DNA of 64,000 bases from JAAYJR01 sp964545315 (GTDB taxonomy: Bacteria; Bacteroidota; Bacteroidia; Bacteroidales; Prolixibacteraceae): the NCBI GenBank assembly GCA_964545315.1, contig CAZJGI010000010.1:1-64000 (forward strand). Reading direction: 5' to 3'. Positions 34,417 through 43,745 of this stretch are shown here, piece by piece. The notes beneath the pieces were generated by a model that saw only the letters and a program-made list of their open reading frames with translations, was not told the DNA's origin and did no database searches. The first letter of the stretch is position 1; each line of letters begins with the position of its first letter. A program made the translations under genes and the position numbers.

Positions 34417-36450
34417 ATGGAATTTAAAGTTTTTTCAGATTATAAGCCTACCGGCGATCAGCCTGAGGCTATCAGGCAGCTTACCGGATCGGTTCTTCAG
34501 GGTGAAAAATATCAAACCCTGTTAGGAGTTACAGGATCAGGTAAAACTTTCACTATGGCCAATGTAATTGAAAATGTTCAGAGACCAACCTTGATACTTA
34601 GCCATAATAAAACACTTGCAGCACAGTTGTACGGTGAAATGAAACAATTCTTTCCTAATAATCTGGTCGAATATTTTGTCTCATATTATGATTATTACCA
34701 ACCGGAAGCATATTTGCCATCTACTGATACTTACATTGAAAAGGATCTTTCTATTAATCAGGATATTGAAAAATTAAGACTGAGCACCACTTCTGCACTG
34801 CTTTCCGGAAGAAAGGATGTGGTAGTTGTATCCTCGGTTTCATGCTTATATGGAATTGGTAATCCGGAGGATTTTCATGCAAATGTAACAACTGTTGAAA
34901 CAGGCCGGTCAGTTAGCCGGAATTATCTGCTTAGAAGTTTCGTTGATGCGCTCTATTCGAGAAGCGAAATTGATTTTCAACGTGGAAATTTTAGGGTCAA
35001 GGGTGATACCGTAGATATCTTTCCGGCATATTCTGATACAGCTTTGCGGATAATATTTTGGGGTGACGAAGTAGAGAAAATTTCCTCATTTGATCCTGTC
35101 ACAGGATATGAGTTGGAACAATTAAAGGAGGCAGTTATTTATCCTGCCAATATTTTTGTCACTACAAAAGCGAGGATGAATTCTGCTATCAGGCAAATCC
35201 AGGATGATTTGGTAGCCCAGACAGATTATTTTAAAGATATAGGTAAACATCAGGAGGCCATACGTATTAAAGAGAGAGTTGAGTACGATCTTGAGATGAT
35301 GCGTGAATTAGGATATTGCCCGGGTATAGAGAATTATTCAAGATACTTTGATGGCCGAATGCCCGGTACGAGACCATTTTGCCTGCTGGATTATTTTCCT
35401 GATGATTTTTTATGTATTATTGATGAGAGCCATGCAACAATTCCGCAGATCAGGGCAATGTATGGAGGTGATAACTCAAGAAAGGTCACTCTTGTTGAAT
35501 ATGGATTCAGGCTGCCTGCAGCCATTGATAATCGTCCGTTAAAGTTTGAGGAGTTCGAAAACCTGGTTCATCAGGTTGTATTTGTCAGTGCAACACCCGC
35601 GGATTATGAACTTGCTAAATGTGAAGGTGTCGTTGTGGAGCAGATAATTCGTCCGACCGGACTTCCTGATCCTGTGATTGATGTTCGACCTGCAACTAAT
35701 CAGATAGATGACCTTATGCATGAAATTCATTTGCGTGTTGAAAAAAATGAACGTGTCCTGGTTACAACTCTCACTAAAAGAATGGCTGAGGAACTATCCA
35801 AATATCTTCTTAACCTTGATGTAAGGGCCCGTTATATTCATTCTGATGTTGATACTCTTGAAAGAGTTGAATTAATGGAACAGTTAAGAAAAGGAGAATT
35901 TGATGTAATGGTTGGCATTAATTTATTACGTGAAGGCCTTGATCTACCAGAAGTTTCCCTGGTAGCTATACTAGATGCTGATAAAGAGGGATTTTTAAGG
36001 TCAGAGAGGTCTCTTACACAAACTGCCGGAAGGGCAGCCAGAAATCTAAACGGGATGGTGATCATGTATGCCGACAAAATTACTCAATCTATGCAACGCA
36101 CAATCGATGCAACAAACTACAGAAGAGAGAAACAACTAAAATATAATGCTGAAAATAATATAATTCCTACAGCCATAATAAAACCAACCAGGGAGATAAT
36201 CGGATATGAATTTCGTAGTGGTAAAAAACCTCAGGAATACGGCAAAGATGAATTTACAGATATAGCAGCAGATCCGGTTGTAAAATACATGAGTATTGAC
36301 GGGCTCATAAAGACAATAGAAAACACCAAAAAGAAGATGAAAGCTGCGGCAAAAGAACTTGATTTCATTGAAGCTGCAAGACTTAGGGATGAAATGTTCG
36401 CACTGGAAAAACTCCTTAAGGAAAAAGAGGGGACAAGCAGCGTTAAATAA
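34417..36450 (+). CDS. uvrB: Excinuclease ABC subunit B
   Basis: UvrB loads onto damaged DNA with UvrA and positions UvrC for incision. From ATG 34417 the protein has 677 residues, the usual size; a GTG 15 bases upstream would add five residues. It starts with FKVFSDYKPTGDQPEAI and has the Walker A site GVTGSGKT, the beta-hairpin VSYYDYYQPEAYLP, DESHATIPQ, helicase motifs V-VI (GINLLREGLDLPEV, QTAGRAARN) and the C-terminal UVR coiled coil that binds UvrC. The neighbouring genes are not repair genes. Confidence 0.96.
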   Translation: MEFKVFSDYKPTGDQPEAIRQLTGSVLQGEKYQTLLGVTGSGKTFTMANVIENVQRPTLILSHNKTLAAQLYGEMKQFFPNNLVEYFVSYYDYYQPEAYLPSTDTYIEKDLSINQDIEKLRLSTTSALLSGRKDVVVVSSVSCLYGIGNPEDFHANVTTVETGRSVSRNYLLRSFVDALYSRSEIDFQRGNFRVKGDTVDIFPAYSDTALRIIFWGDEVEKISSFDPVTGYELEQLKEAVIYPANIFVTTKARMNSAIRQIQDDLVAQTDYFKDIGKHQEAIRIKERVEYDLEMMRELGYCPGIENYSRYFDGRMPGTRPFCLLDYFPDDFLCIIDESHATIPQIRAMYGGDNSRKVTLVEYGFRLPAAIDNRPLKFEEFENLVHQVVFVSATPADYELAKCEGVVVEQIIRPTGLPDPVIDVRPATNQIDDLMHEIHLRVEKNERVLVTTLTKRMAEELSKYLLNLDVRARYIHSDVDTLERVELMEQLRKGEFDVMVGINLLREGLDLPEVSLVAILDADKEGFLRSERSLTQTAGRAARNLNGMVIMYADKITQSMQRTIDATNYRREKQLKYNAENNIIPTAIIKPTREIIGYEFRSGKKPQEYGKDEFTDIAADPVVKYMSIDGLIKTIENTKKKMKAAAKELDFIEAARLRDEMFALEKLLKEKEGTSSVK

Positions 36451-36457
36451 TAAAGTG

Positions 36458-36465
36458 TATTTTTG
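36458..36465 (+). promoter_or_regulatory. Candidate -7 box for the YIP1 gene
   Basis: TATTTTTG fits TAnnTTTG, just after uvrB and 20 bases before ATG 36486. It would drive the YIP1-smpB pair. Confidence 0.35.
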
Positions 36466-36485
36466 TGTACTGATTTAGGATATAA

Positions 36486-37055
36486 ATGATAAGTTACATC
36501 AGAAATATTTATTATAGGGTAAAGGAAGTAATCATTGATCCTTCACAATTCTGGAAGGGACAAAATGAAGCTTCCAGGGATTTTCTTCAGATTGCTGCAG
36601 GATATTTGTTACCGTTAATTATATTGACAGCACTTTGTATTTTTACCGGTGAACTAATCAGAGGTTCCAGGTTTTATCTTTTTTTTCCTGCTATGAAAGC
36701 CATTAGGAAAATAATACTGTATGTTCTCTACTATGTAATTGCAGTTTTTTTTGCAAATGAGTTGATGCCCGTCTTTGGAAGTCCAAAAAATCTTCCTGTT
36801 GCACGAAGCCTGGTCGCATTCTCACTTACACCCTCAATGTTAATATCAATTATTACCGGATTATTCCCCTTTCTTTATGTATTGAATATTTTAGGAGTAT
36901 ATGGTTTTTATATTTTTAGCTCCGGAGTGAAGGAATTGCTTCAATTTGATGAAAAAATGGAACTCAGGTACATTGTATCAGTAATATTGGTGAATATTAT
37001 TGTATTTATTGTCTTAAGTATATTATTGTCTAAAGCTTTAACAGCAATATTGTAG
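36486..37055 (+). CDS. YIP1-family membrane protein
   Basis: The 189-residue protein has about five helices (near 38-55, 72-90, 105-130, 135-150 and 160-185) with the Yip1 arrangement: an N-terminal amphipathic region with DPSQFWKG, then a membrane bundle. Bacterial members have no settled function; a membrane-curvature or transport role is only inferred from eukaryotic Yip1. Its stop shares one base with the smpB start (TAGTGG), so the two are translationally coupled. Confidence 0.75.
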   Translation: MISYIRNIYYRVKEVIIDPSQFWKGQNEASRDFLQIAAGYLLPLIILTALCIFTGELIRGSRFYLFFPAMKAIRKIILYVLYYVIAVFFANELMPVFGSPKNLPVARSLVAFSLTPSMLISIITGLFPFLYVLNILGVYGFYIFSSGVKELLQFDEKMELRYIVSVILVNIIVFIVLSILLSKALTAIL

Positions 37056-37513
37056 TGGCACATTCAAAGGGAAATATTAATATCAAAAACAGGAAAGCAT
37101 CGTTTGAATACGAGCTTATTGAAAAATTTATAGCAGGGATCCGGCTTCTGGGCACAGAGATAAAATCAATCAGAAATGGGAAAGTAAGTATGAATGATGC
37201 TTATTGTCAGTTTTATAATAATGAGCTTTATGCAAAGAATATTCATATTTCAGAGTATGAGTTAGGGACTTGTAATAATCATACTGCAAAAAGAGACCGG
37301 AAATTGCTTCTGAACAAAAAAGAGTTGCACAAACTTGACCGAAAAGTTAAAGAGTCAGGTTTTACAATTATACCTACCAGGCTTTTTATAAATGACCGGG
37401 GTTTGGCAAAGGTTGAGATAGCCCTGGCCCGGGGGAAAAAGGTATATGATAAACGTGAATCCATAAAGCAAAAAGATACAAAGAGAGAAATTGACAGGCT
37501 GGTGAGGTATTGA
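37055..37513 (+). CDS. smpB: SsrA-binding protein
   Basis: SmpB delivers tmRNA to stalled ribosomes for trans-translation. The 152-residue protein starts with GTG 37055, overlapping the previous stop by one base. Conserved parts are NRKASFEYELIEKFIAGI, GTEIKSIRNGKVSMNDAYC and the C-terminal tail AxGKKxYDKRExIKxKDxxREI, which folds into the empty mRNA channel. The tmRNA gene itself is not seen in the window. Confidence 0.95.
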   Translation: MAHSKGNINIKNRKASFEYELIEKFIAGIRLLGTEIKSIRNGKVSMNDAYCQFYNNELYAKNIHISEYELGTCNNHTAKRDRKLLLNKKELHKLDRKVKESGFTIIPTRLFINDRGLAKVEIALARGKKVYDKRESIKQKDTKREIDRLVRY

Positions 37514-37520
37514 TGTCAAT

Positions 37521-38243
37521 TTATACCACCTCCATATTTTCTGCCGGAATAATTTTATCCCCCTTATATTTTAACAGCAGGTTAGCTACTGCAAGAGTGT
37601 CTTTTTCGCAATATCTTATTATTCGGTCAATATCATGATCTTCCCAATATATTTTTGCTACCTGACTTCCGTCAATGTCATCCTTCGGTGATGGTATATT
37701 AAAAAGTTCACAAAGTAATGACAGGGAAGTATAATGTTTATAATCACCAAATTTCCACAATTGAAGTGTATCAATAAGCTGATCTTTTATTTCCCATGGT
37801 TTTGCTCCGGCAATGTCGAATATTTTAGGAAGGTACAGATCATTAACGAGTGCCCTGCGTGCAATATAAGGAAAATCAAATTCCTGGCCATTGTGAGCAC
37901 ATAATTTGCGTTTACCTGCACGTGAAAAGGCAGCCAGGTTATTGAAAAAGCTCTGAATAAGAAATTTTTCATCATCATTGTGAAAAGATTTAACCCTGAA
38001 ATATAATTCATTATGTTTCTGGAACACATATCCGGCCGAAATACATATGATCCTGCCAAATTCTGCATAAATGCCTGCTTTACTATATAATATCTCTGCC
38101 GGTTCACCTTCCTCTATCAATGCACGCATCTTGCGCTCCCACAATTGCTGCCACTTCTCATTCAGATCACTGTATTCAGGTTTTATGGGTACTGTTTCAA
38201 TATCAATAAACAGAACTTCCTCAATATTTAAATCATGCAACAT
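37521..38243 (-). CDS. DEDD-family 3'-5' exonuclease
   Basis: The 240-residue protein has an RNase H-like exonuclease fold: Exo I LFIDIETVP (Asp-x-Glu, ~12-20), Exo II LCAHNGQEFDFPYIARR (Asp, ~115-130) and Exo III YCEKDTLAVANLL (Tyr/Asp, ~215). It is the polymerase-B-exonuclease-like type that is widespread in Bacteroidota. It would remove 3' nucleotides from DNA or RNA; the substrate is unknown. The gene converges on smpB with 7 bases between. Confidence 0.85.
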   Translation of the reverse strand: MLHDLNIEEVLFIDIETVPIKPEYSDLNEKWQQLWERKMRALIEEGEPAEILYSKAGIYAEFGRIICISAGYVFQKHNELYFRVKSFHNDDEKFLIQSFFNNLAAFSRAGKRKLCAHNGQEFDFPYIARRALVNDLYLPKIFDIAGAKPWEIKDQLIDTLQLWKFGDYKHYTSLSLLCELFNIPSPKDDIDGSQVAKIYWEDHDIDRIIRYCEKDTLAVANLLLKYKGDKIIPAENMEVV

Positions 38244-38408
38244 AATTCCTTATATTTTTTGTTAAAAATCTGCAGGTTATTAAGGATTTAAAAATAGTAT
38301 TTTTTAGAAATATATTATTTTCCTTCTGATTAAAACTAAAATACAAAAAATCACTTACTGAATAAACTAAATTGTTATTTTTTTGTATTAATTAGTAAAA
38401 TATGCAAT

Positions 38409-39398
38409 ATGATTAGTTTGTATCCCTTAAAATTTAAGCCTCTTTATCAGGAAAAAATCTGGGGAGGAGGTGAAATGTTGAAAAATGTTTTAAATAAAGA
38501 ATGTAAAGATGTAAAAAAATGTGGTGAGATATGGGAGTTGTCAGCGATAGACGGTTATTCTTCTGTTGTTAGTAACGGCTTCTTGAAAGGAAATAACATT
38601 ACTGAATTAGTTGAAATATATATGGGAGACCTGGTAGGGGAGAGTGTTTATGAAAAGTTCGGAATTGAATTTCCTCTTCTTTTTAAATATATTGAAGCTC
38701 AGGATAATCTATCCATCCAGGTGCATCCTGGCGATGAGATTGCCAGGAAAAGACACCATGCATACGGAAAAACAGAAATGTGGTATGTTGTAGATGCAGA
38801 TAAAGGGGCATCGATTTTTGCAGGATTTAATCAACGTGTCACAAGGGATATGTTCACAGAGTACCTCGATAATGGAAAATTGATGAATATTGTTGACAAG
38901 AAGGAGGTACTTCCCGGCGATGTTTTTTTTATTCCCGCCGGCAAGATTCATGCAATCGGCAAGGGAGTTTTATTGGCAGAGATTCAGCAGAATTCGGACA
39001 TTACTTACCGGATATTCGATTTTAACCGTGAAGATCAATTCGGTAATTCAAGAGAGTTACACCATGATTTAGCAATTGATGTTATTGATTTCAATGACAC
39101 TTCTTCGTTTAAAAATGAATACAGTCTTAAATTAAATGAACCTGTAGAAATAGTTAAGTGTGATTATTTTGTTTCCAATATCTTGTTATTCAATAATGAT
39201 TTAGAAAGAGATTATCACCGGATTGATTCTTTTATTGTCCTGATGTGCATTGAAGGCCGTTATCTGATAGATTACGGACATGGCAGGGAGGTAGTAGAAA
39301 AAGGTGAAACGGTACTTATACCAGCTAGTCTGGAATTGATAAAAATGCATCCTCTGACAAGTGAGGTTAAGTTGATTGAAGTTTATGTTTCAGGATAG
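38409..39398 (+). CDS. manA: Mannose-6-phosphate isomerase, class I
   Basis: The enzyme interconverts mannose-6-P and fructose-6-P. The 329-residue protein has the cupin Zn site: SIQVHPGDEIARKRHHAYGKTEMWYVV (Gln, His, Glu) and FFIPAGKIHAIG (His). It begins YPLKFKPLYQEKIWGG. It is shorter than the E. coli protein, which is normal for Bacillus/Bacteroidota class I enzymes. It could feed mannose or GDP-fucose metabolism. Confidence 0.92.
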   Translation: MISLYPLKFKPLYQEKIWGGGEMLKNVLNKECKDVKKCGEIWELSAIDGYSSVVSNGFLKGNNITELVEIYMGDLVGESVYEKFGIEFPLLFKYIEAQDNLSIQVHPGDEIARKRHHAYGKTEMWYVVDADKGASIFAGFNQRVTRDMFTEYLDNGKLMNIVDKKEVLPGDVFFIPAGKIHAIGKGVLLAEIQQNSDITYRIFDFNREDQFGNSRELHHDLAIDVIDFNDTSSFKNEYSLKLNEPVEIVKCDYFVSNILLFNNDLERDYHRIDSFIVLMCIEGRYLIDYGHGREVVEKGETVLIPASLELIKMHPLTSEVKLIEVYVSG

Positions 39399-39493
39399 AT
39401 TATTAATTCCCTTTTCAGGCCACATTTAACACTAAATAATTTTTAAATGATGGTATTTAGTATTATAATTACTGCCGGGAGAAATAAATTATT

Positions 39494-40093
39494 ATGGAAA
39501 TAAAGGATGCCCGTTTTCTTGTTAGTAATACAGATATTAATAAATGCCCTGTTCCGGATAAGCCGGAATATGCATTTACAGGCAGATCAAATGTTGGCAA
39601 GTCTTCATTGATCAATATGCTGACAAATCGCAAATCACTCGCTAAAACCTCAGGCAAGCCCGGAAAAACAAGGTTAATAAATCATTTTATCGTTAATGAT
39701 GAATGGTATCTGGTTGATTTACCAGGTTACGGTTATGCATCTCTTCCTTTGAAAGAACGGAAAAATTGGGAAAAATTTGTCACAGGTTATATCCTTAAAC
39801 GTGCTAATCTGCATTGTCTGTTTGTATTGATAGATATCAGGCACGAGCCTTTGAAAATTGATCTGGATTTTATGGAATGGCTCGGAATAAGTAATATTCC
39901 TTTTTCAATCATTTTCACTAAAACAGATAAACTTAATTCAGCGGAACTGGAAAAGAACATAAAGCATTATGAAAAAATAATGTTGGAAAAGTGGGAGGTT
40001 ATGCCAGAGTACTTTACAGCCTCTGTATTAACGGGACATGGAAGGGAGGAGATTTTGAAATTTATTGAAAAGATAAACAAAGGTGACATATAA
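39494..40093 (+). CDS. engB: YihA/EngB ribosome-assembly GTPase
   Basis: The 199-residue GTPase acts in assembly of the 50S subunit. G motifs: GRSNVGKS (G1, 32-39), SGKPGKTR with the switch I Thr, DLPGYGYA (G3) and FTKTDKLN (G4), with SVLTGHG as G5. Length is typical. It is followed by prs after 105 bases. Confidence 0.95.
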   Translation: MEIKDARFLVSNTDINKCPVPDKPEYAFTGRSNVGKSSLINMLTNRKSLAKTSGKPGKTRLINHFIVNDEWYLVDLPGYGYASLPLKERKNWEKFVTGYILKRANLHCLFVLIDIRHEPLKIDLDFMEWLGISNIPFSIIFTKTDKLNSAELEKNIKHYEKIMLEKWEVMPEYFTASVLTGHGREEILKFIEKINKGDI

Positions 40094-40157
40094 TTGTATT
40101 TTTCCTTAAAATATAATAAATTGGGGAACTATTCAGATAGTACAATGAAGAAAGTAT

Positions 40158-40165
40158 TAATTTTG
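40158..40165 (+). promoter_or_regulatory. Candidate -7 box for prs
   Basis: TAATTTTG lies 33 bases before ATG 40199. The -33 region is weak. Confidence 0.35.
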
Positions 40166-40198
40166 CAGATGAAAGCCTAATTAATAATAATATTATCA

Positions 40199-41140
40199 AT
40201 GATTCAAAATAATTCTCCTTTAAAAATCTTTTCAGGCAGGGCTACCCAATATTTAGCAGAAAAAATTTGTGAAGGTCTGTCAATTAATCCTGGATTGTCC
40301 TCGTGCGCTGTTTTTTCGGATGGTGAATTTGAACCCTGTTATGAGGAGACCATCAGAGGGGCTCATGTGTTTATAGTTCAATCTACTATGCCTCCTGCTG
40401 AAAATCTACTGGAGTTATTGCTAATGGTTGATGCTGCCAAACGCGCAAGTGCGGCCCATGTTATAGCCGTGATACCCTACTTTGGATTTGCCCGTCAGGA
40501 CAGGAAGGACAAACCGAGGGTATCTATTGGCGCTAAGCTAATGGCTAACCTGGTGTCTGCCGCCGGAGTTGACAGAGTGATAACTATGGATTTACACGCC
40601 GACCAGATACAGGGATTTTTTGATGTCCCCGTTGATCATTTTTTTGCCTCTTCTTTATTCATTCCCTTCATTAGTAATATGAAACTGAAGAACATAACAA
40701 TAGCATCTCCGGATGTAGGGGGTACAAAAAGAGCAAATACATACGCCAGAATGTTGGGATCAGATATGGTTATATGTCATAAAACAAGGGCCAGGGCTAA
40801 TGAAGTTAACAGTATGACAGTTATTGGCGATGTAAAGGGCAGGGATGTAATAATAGTTGACGATATGATAGATACAGCAGGTACGATCACTAAAGCAGCC
40901 AATTTGATGAAAAAGGAAGGGGCAACCAGCGTTCATGCATTTGCCGCCCATGGAGTGCTATCAGGCCCGGCAGTGGAACGTATTGAAAATTCAGCTTTGG
41001 AAAATGTTTATTTTACTGACTCAATATTACCAAAAACAAATAGCTGCAAAATAAAATATATATCAGTTGCCAGAGCTTTGGGGGAAGTCATACTAAGAGT
41101 TTATAATAATCAATCAATAAGTTCGTTATATTACCGCTAA
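40199..41140 (+). CDS. prs: Ribose-phosphate pyrophosphokinase
   Basis: Prs makes PRPP from ribose-5-P and ATP for nucleotide, His and Trp synthesis. The 313-residue protein shows FSDGEFEPCYEETIRG, the flexible loop YFGFARQDRKDKPR, DLHADQIQGFFDVPVDH and the PRPP-binding VIIVDDMIDTAGT (~218-230). It is cytosolic and normally hexameric. It heads the prs-rplY-pth-S4-DUF4924 run that is common in Bacteroidota. Confidence 0.95.
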   Translation: MIQNNSPLKIFSGRATQYLAEKICEGLSINPGLSSCAVFSDGEFEPCYEETIRGAHVFIVQSTMPPAENLLELLLMVDAAKRASAAHVIAVIPYFGFARQDRKDKPRVSIGAKLMANLVSAAGVDRVITMDLHADQIQGFFDVPVDHFFASSLFIPFISNMKLKNITIASPDVGGTKRANTYARMLGSDMVICHKTRARANEVNSMTVIGDVKGRDVIIVDDMIDTAGTITKAANLMKKEGATSVHAFAAHGVLSGPAVERIENSALENVYFTDSILPKTNSCKIKYISVARALGEVILRVYNNQSISSLYYR

Positions 41141-41144
41141 TTTT

Positions 41145-41152
41145 TATCTTTG
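41145..41152 (+). promoter_or_regulatory. Promoter for rplY with a long leader
   Basis: TATCTTTG followed by CACCG is a very good Bacteroidota -7 box, right after prs. Transcription would begin near 41158, giving rplY a leader of about 185 bases. A short hairpin (TCCCG, TTACTC, CGGGA) lies near 41290-41306 in that leader. Confidence 0.55.
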
Positions 41153-41344
41153 CACCGTTTTAAGCAGGAGCATTCAGAGTGTGTTTTAGACTAATCTGTT
41201 CATTATCATTAAAATAGTGAGGAACAGGTTATTTAGCGTGTGTTCTCATTTTGCTGATTTTAAAGCACCTTTAATTATGCATGCTGTTTGTCCCGTTACT
41301 CCGGGAAAGACTGAGTACCATAATTATTAACGTAAATTTTAAAA

Positions 41345-41980
41345 ATGAAATCTTTAGAAATTAAAGCCCAGAAAAGAGAGAGTTTAGGCAAAAAAAATGC
41401 CGGTCAGCTTCGGGAAAAGGAGATGATTCCCGGTGTGTTATATGGTAAAGATGAAGTCGTACATCTGTTTGTGCCATTCAGTGAACTGAGACATTTGATT
41501 TATACTCCAAATGTTTTTCTCGTTGACCTGAATATTGACGGTGTTGTTGAGAAAGCTATGATCCAGGATTTGCAGTGGCATCCTGTTGAAGAAAAGTTGT
41601 TACATGTTGATTTTCTGAAGATCAAGAAGGATAAACCTGTGAAAATTTATCTGCCTGTTAAAATCTCCGGAATGGCAAAGGGTATTAAAGCAGGTGGTAA
41701 ATTAAAGGTTAATATGCGCCAAGTGAGAGTGAAAGCTTTTTTTGAAGATCTTCCTGACGTGATTGAGATTGATGTGACAAAATTAGGTATCGGAAACAGT
41801 ATAAAAGTTGGAGACCTCAAAAGAGATAATATAGAATTTTTGGATAACAAATCCAATTTGATTGTGGCAGTGGTTTCTACCAGGGCAGCTCAGTCAGCTT
41901 CAATGCTTCCTGAAGAAACAGAAGCAGAACAGCAGCCGGAAGGTGAGCAGCCGGAAGGCGATTCAGGAGCTGCAGAATAA
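41345..41980 (+). CDS. rplY: 50S ribosomal protein L25/Ctc
   Basis: bL25 binds 5S rRNA. The 211-residue protein is the long Ctc-type form: an N-terminal L25 domain (LEIKAQKRESLGKKNAGQLREKEMIPGVLYG) and a C-terminal TL5-like beta domain (~95-185; VKIYLPVKISGMAKGIKAGGKL). The tail is acidic (EETEAEQQPEGEQPEGDSG). A ~200-base leader precedes it. Eighteen bases separate it from pth. Confidence 0.95.
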   Translation: MKSLEIKAQKRESLGKKNAGQLREKEMIPGVLYGKDEVVHLFVPFSELRHLIYTPNVFLVDLNIDGVVEKAMIQDLQWHPVEEKLLHVDFLKIKKDKPVKIYLPVKISGMAKGIKAGGKLKVNMRQVRVKAFFEDLPDVIEIDVTKLGIGNSIKVGDLKRDNIEFLDNKSNLIVAVVSTRAAQSASMLPEETEAEQQPEGEQPEGDSGAAE

Positions 41981-41998
41981 ATATAAATTATTAAAGTT

Positions 41999-42589
41999 GT
42001 GAAGTATTTAATTGCAGGACTTGGCAATATAGGTTCAGAATATAGGAATACACGTCACAACATCGGCTTTCAAATATTGGACACCCTGGCAGGGATGTCC
42101 AATATTACTTTTGATGATAAACGTTATGGATTTATTGCCGGGCATAAATATAAAGCGCGGACTTTTTACCTTTTAAAACCTACTACTTATGTCAATCTGA
42201 GTGGCCGTGCGGTAAACTACTGGCTTAAAATGGAAAAAATTGATCTAAGTAATTTGCTGGTGATTGTTGATGATATTGCTTTACCTTTTGGACAACTCAG
42301 AATAAAGGCAAAAGGAAGCCCCGGTGGTCATAACGGTTTGAGAAATATTTCAGAAGTTTTAGGTACGAATGACTATGCTCGTTTAAGATTTGGAATTGGA
42401 GATAATTTTCACAAGGGATTTCAGGTGGATTATGTATTAAGCGAATGGTCAGACGACGAAACAAAACAGCTGCCTGAAAGAGTTGAAATGGCAATTGCCA
42501 TAATACAAAGTTTTGGGACTGCCGGAATTGAACATACTATGAATATATTTAATAAAAAGAAGTATGATTCAAAAGGTGAGAATAGATAA
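41999..42589 (+). CDS. pth: Peptidyl-tRNA hydrolase
   Basis: Pth frees tRNA from dropped-off peptidyl-tRNA. The 196-residue protein uses GTG at 41999. Family motifs: LIAGLGNIGSEYRNTRHNIGF (catalytic His), LLKPTTYVNLSGRAV and GSPGGHNGLRNI. Its 3' end overlaps the S4 gene by 26 bases, so the two are coupled. Confidence 0.95.
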   Translation: MKYLIAGLGNIGSEYRNTRHNIGFQILDTLAGMSNITFDDKRYGFIAGHKYKARTFYLLKPTTYVNLSGRAVNYWLKMEKIDLSNLLVIVDDIALPFGQLRIKAKGSPGGHNGLRNISEVLGTNDYARLRFGIGDNFHKGFQVDYVLSEWSDDETKQLPERVEMAIAIIQSFGTAGIEHTMNIFNKKKYDSKGENR

Positions 42590-42941
42590 ATGGCTTTTTG
42601 CAGTGAGGATTTATAAAACACGAAGCAAAGCAACTGAAGCATGTAATAAAGGTCATATACTTATTCATGATCTTCCTGTTAAAGCCTCACGGGAAATCCA
42701 CAAGGGTGATATAATAAAAGTAAAACAGGATGCAATTTACAGATCTTATAAAGTGCTTGAACCCATACATAAACGCTTGTCTGCAAGCATGGTCACTGAA
42801 TTCCTTGAGGATATTACTCCGGCTGAAGAGCTTGAAGTCCTTGAAATACAGAAACAAATGAAATGGATTTATCGTAAACCGGGTTCAGGAAGGCCAACCA
42901 AAAAAGAACGGCGTGACATCGATGATTTTTTTGATTTCTGA
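42564..42941 (+). CDS. S4-domain RNA-binding protein (Hsp15-like)
   Basis: The 125-residue protein has an N-terminal S4 domain (VRIDKWLFAVRIYKTRSKATEACNKG, ~4-60). The C-terminal part is basic and ends GSGRPTKKERRDIDDFFDF. Hsp15/RlbA homologues bind the 50S subunit carrying stalled nascent chains. It overlaps pth by 26 bases. Confidence 0.9.
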   Translation: MIQKVRIDKWLFAVRIYKTRSKATEACNKGHILIHDLPVKASREIHKGDIIKVKQDAIYRSYKVLEPIHKRLSASMVTEFLEDITPAEELEVLEIQKQMKWIYRKPGSGRPTKKERRDIDDFFDF

Positions 42942-43006
42942 ATGTAACCTGTTGGGAAGAGTTAGTATTGAAAATTGTGTACTCCCAATTTTAATCGATT
43001 AAAAAT

Positions 43007-43555
43007 ATGCTTGTAGCGCTTAAAAAACGAAAGGAAAATATAGTAGAATATATTTTATATCTGTATCAGATTGAAGACCTGATTAGAGCTTTTAGTATGG
43101 ATATTGACCTTATAAATGAAAAATTAATTCCTGAATACAAATCTGACAGGGAAACTTCTTTAAAGATTTCTGAGTGGTACAGTAATCTTATCGTCATGAT
43201 GGGAAAGGAGGGTAAAAAAGAAAAAGGGCATTTACAGTTTTTGTTAAATTTAATTTCAGATCTGAATGAATTTCACCTTAAGTTAAGGGTAACAGAAGCC
43301 GATGAAATTTATAACTCCACATACCGTGAAGTTATGAATTTAATTTTTGAATTGAAGGAAAAAAATCCTTTGGCAGGAAATGACATTGAGATTGCCCTGG
43401 ACGGAGTTTATGGCTATCTTATTTTAAAAATTCAGAAAAAGAATATAAGTACGCCTACCGAAGAGGCTGTCAGAAGATTGAGTCACTGGCTTGGATATCT
43501 TGCCCAATTATACAGGGATTTTGAAGCAGGAAACTTTGAATTTTATTCGGGATAA
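43007..43555 (+). CDS. DUF4924 protein
   Basis: The 182-residue protein is all-helical with no signal or membrane segment; it begins with KKRKENIVEYILYLYQIEDLIRA, the hallmark of DUF4924. No function is known. It is almost always in this neighbourhood in Bacteroidota, after pth and the S4 gene, and ends the run with a terminator at 43563. Confidence 0.85.
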   Translation: MLVALKKRKENIVEYILYLYQIEDLIRAFSMDIDLINEKLIPEYKSDRETSLKISEWYSNLIVMMGKEGKKEKGHLQFLLNLISDLNEFHLKLRVTEADEIYNSTYREVMNLIFELKEKNPLAGNDIEIALDGVYGYLILKIQKKNISTPTEEAVRRLSHWLGYLAQLYRDFEAGNFEFYSG

Positions 43556-43562
43556 AATGGGA

Positions 43563-43588
43563 AAAGGGCAGCTCAATAGCCGCCCTTT
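43563..43588. terminator. Intrinsic terminator after DUF4924
   Basis: AAAGGGC and GCCCTTT form a 7-bp stem around a 12-base loop, followed by ATTAA. It begins 8 bases after the DUF4924 stop. Confidence 0.7.
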
Positions 43589-43745
43589 ATTAATGTTAAC
43601 CCCCAAACACACAAGCAATACAGGACGTATTGCATTACAAATGTAAGACTAAATTAGAAAAATACCAAAGTTTACTAAAAAAAAATTACACATCAGAAAA
43701 ATATTATCAGAAGTGATTATTTTATTAATATGTATCTGTAATTTC

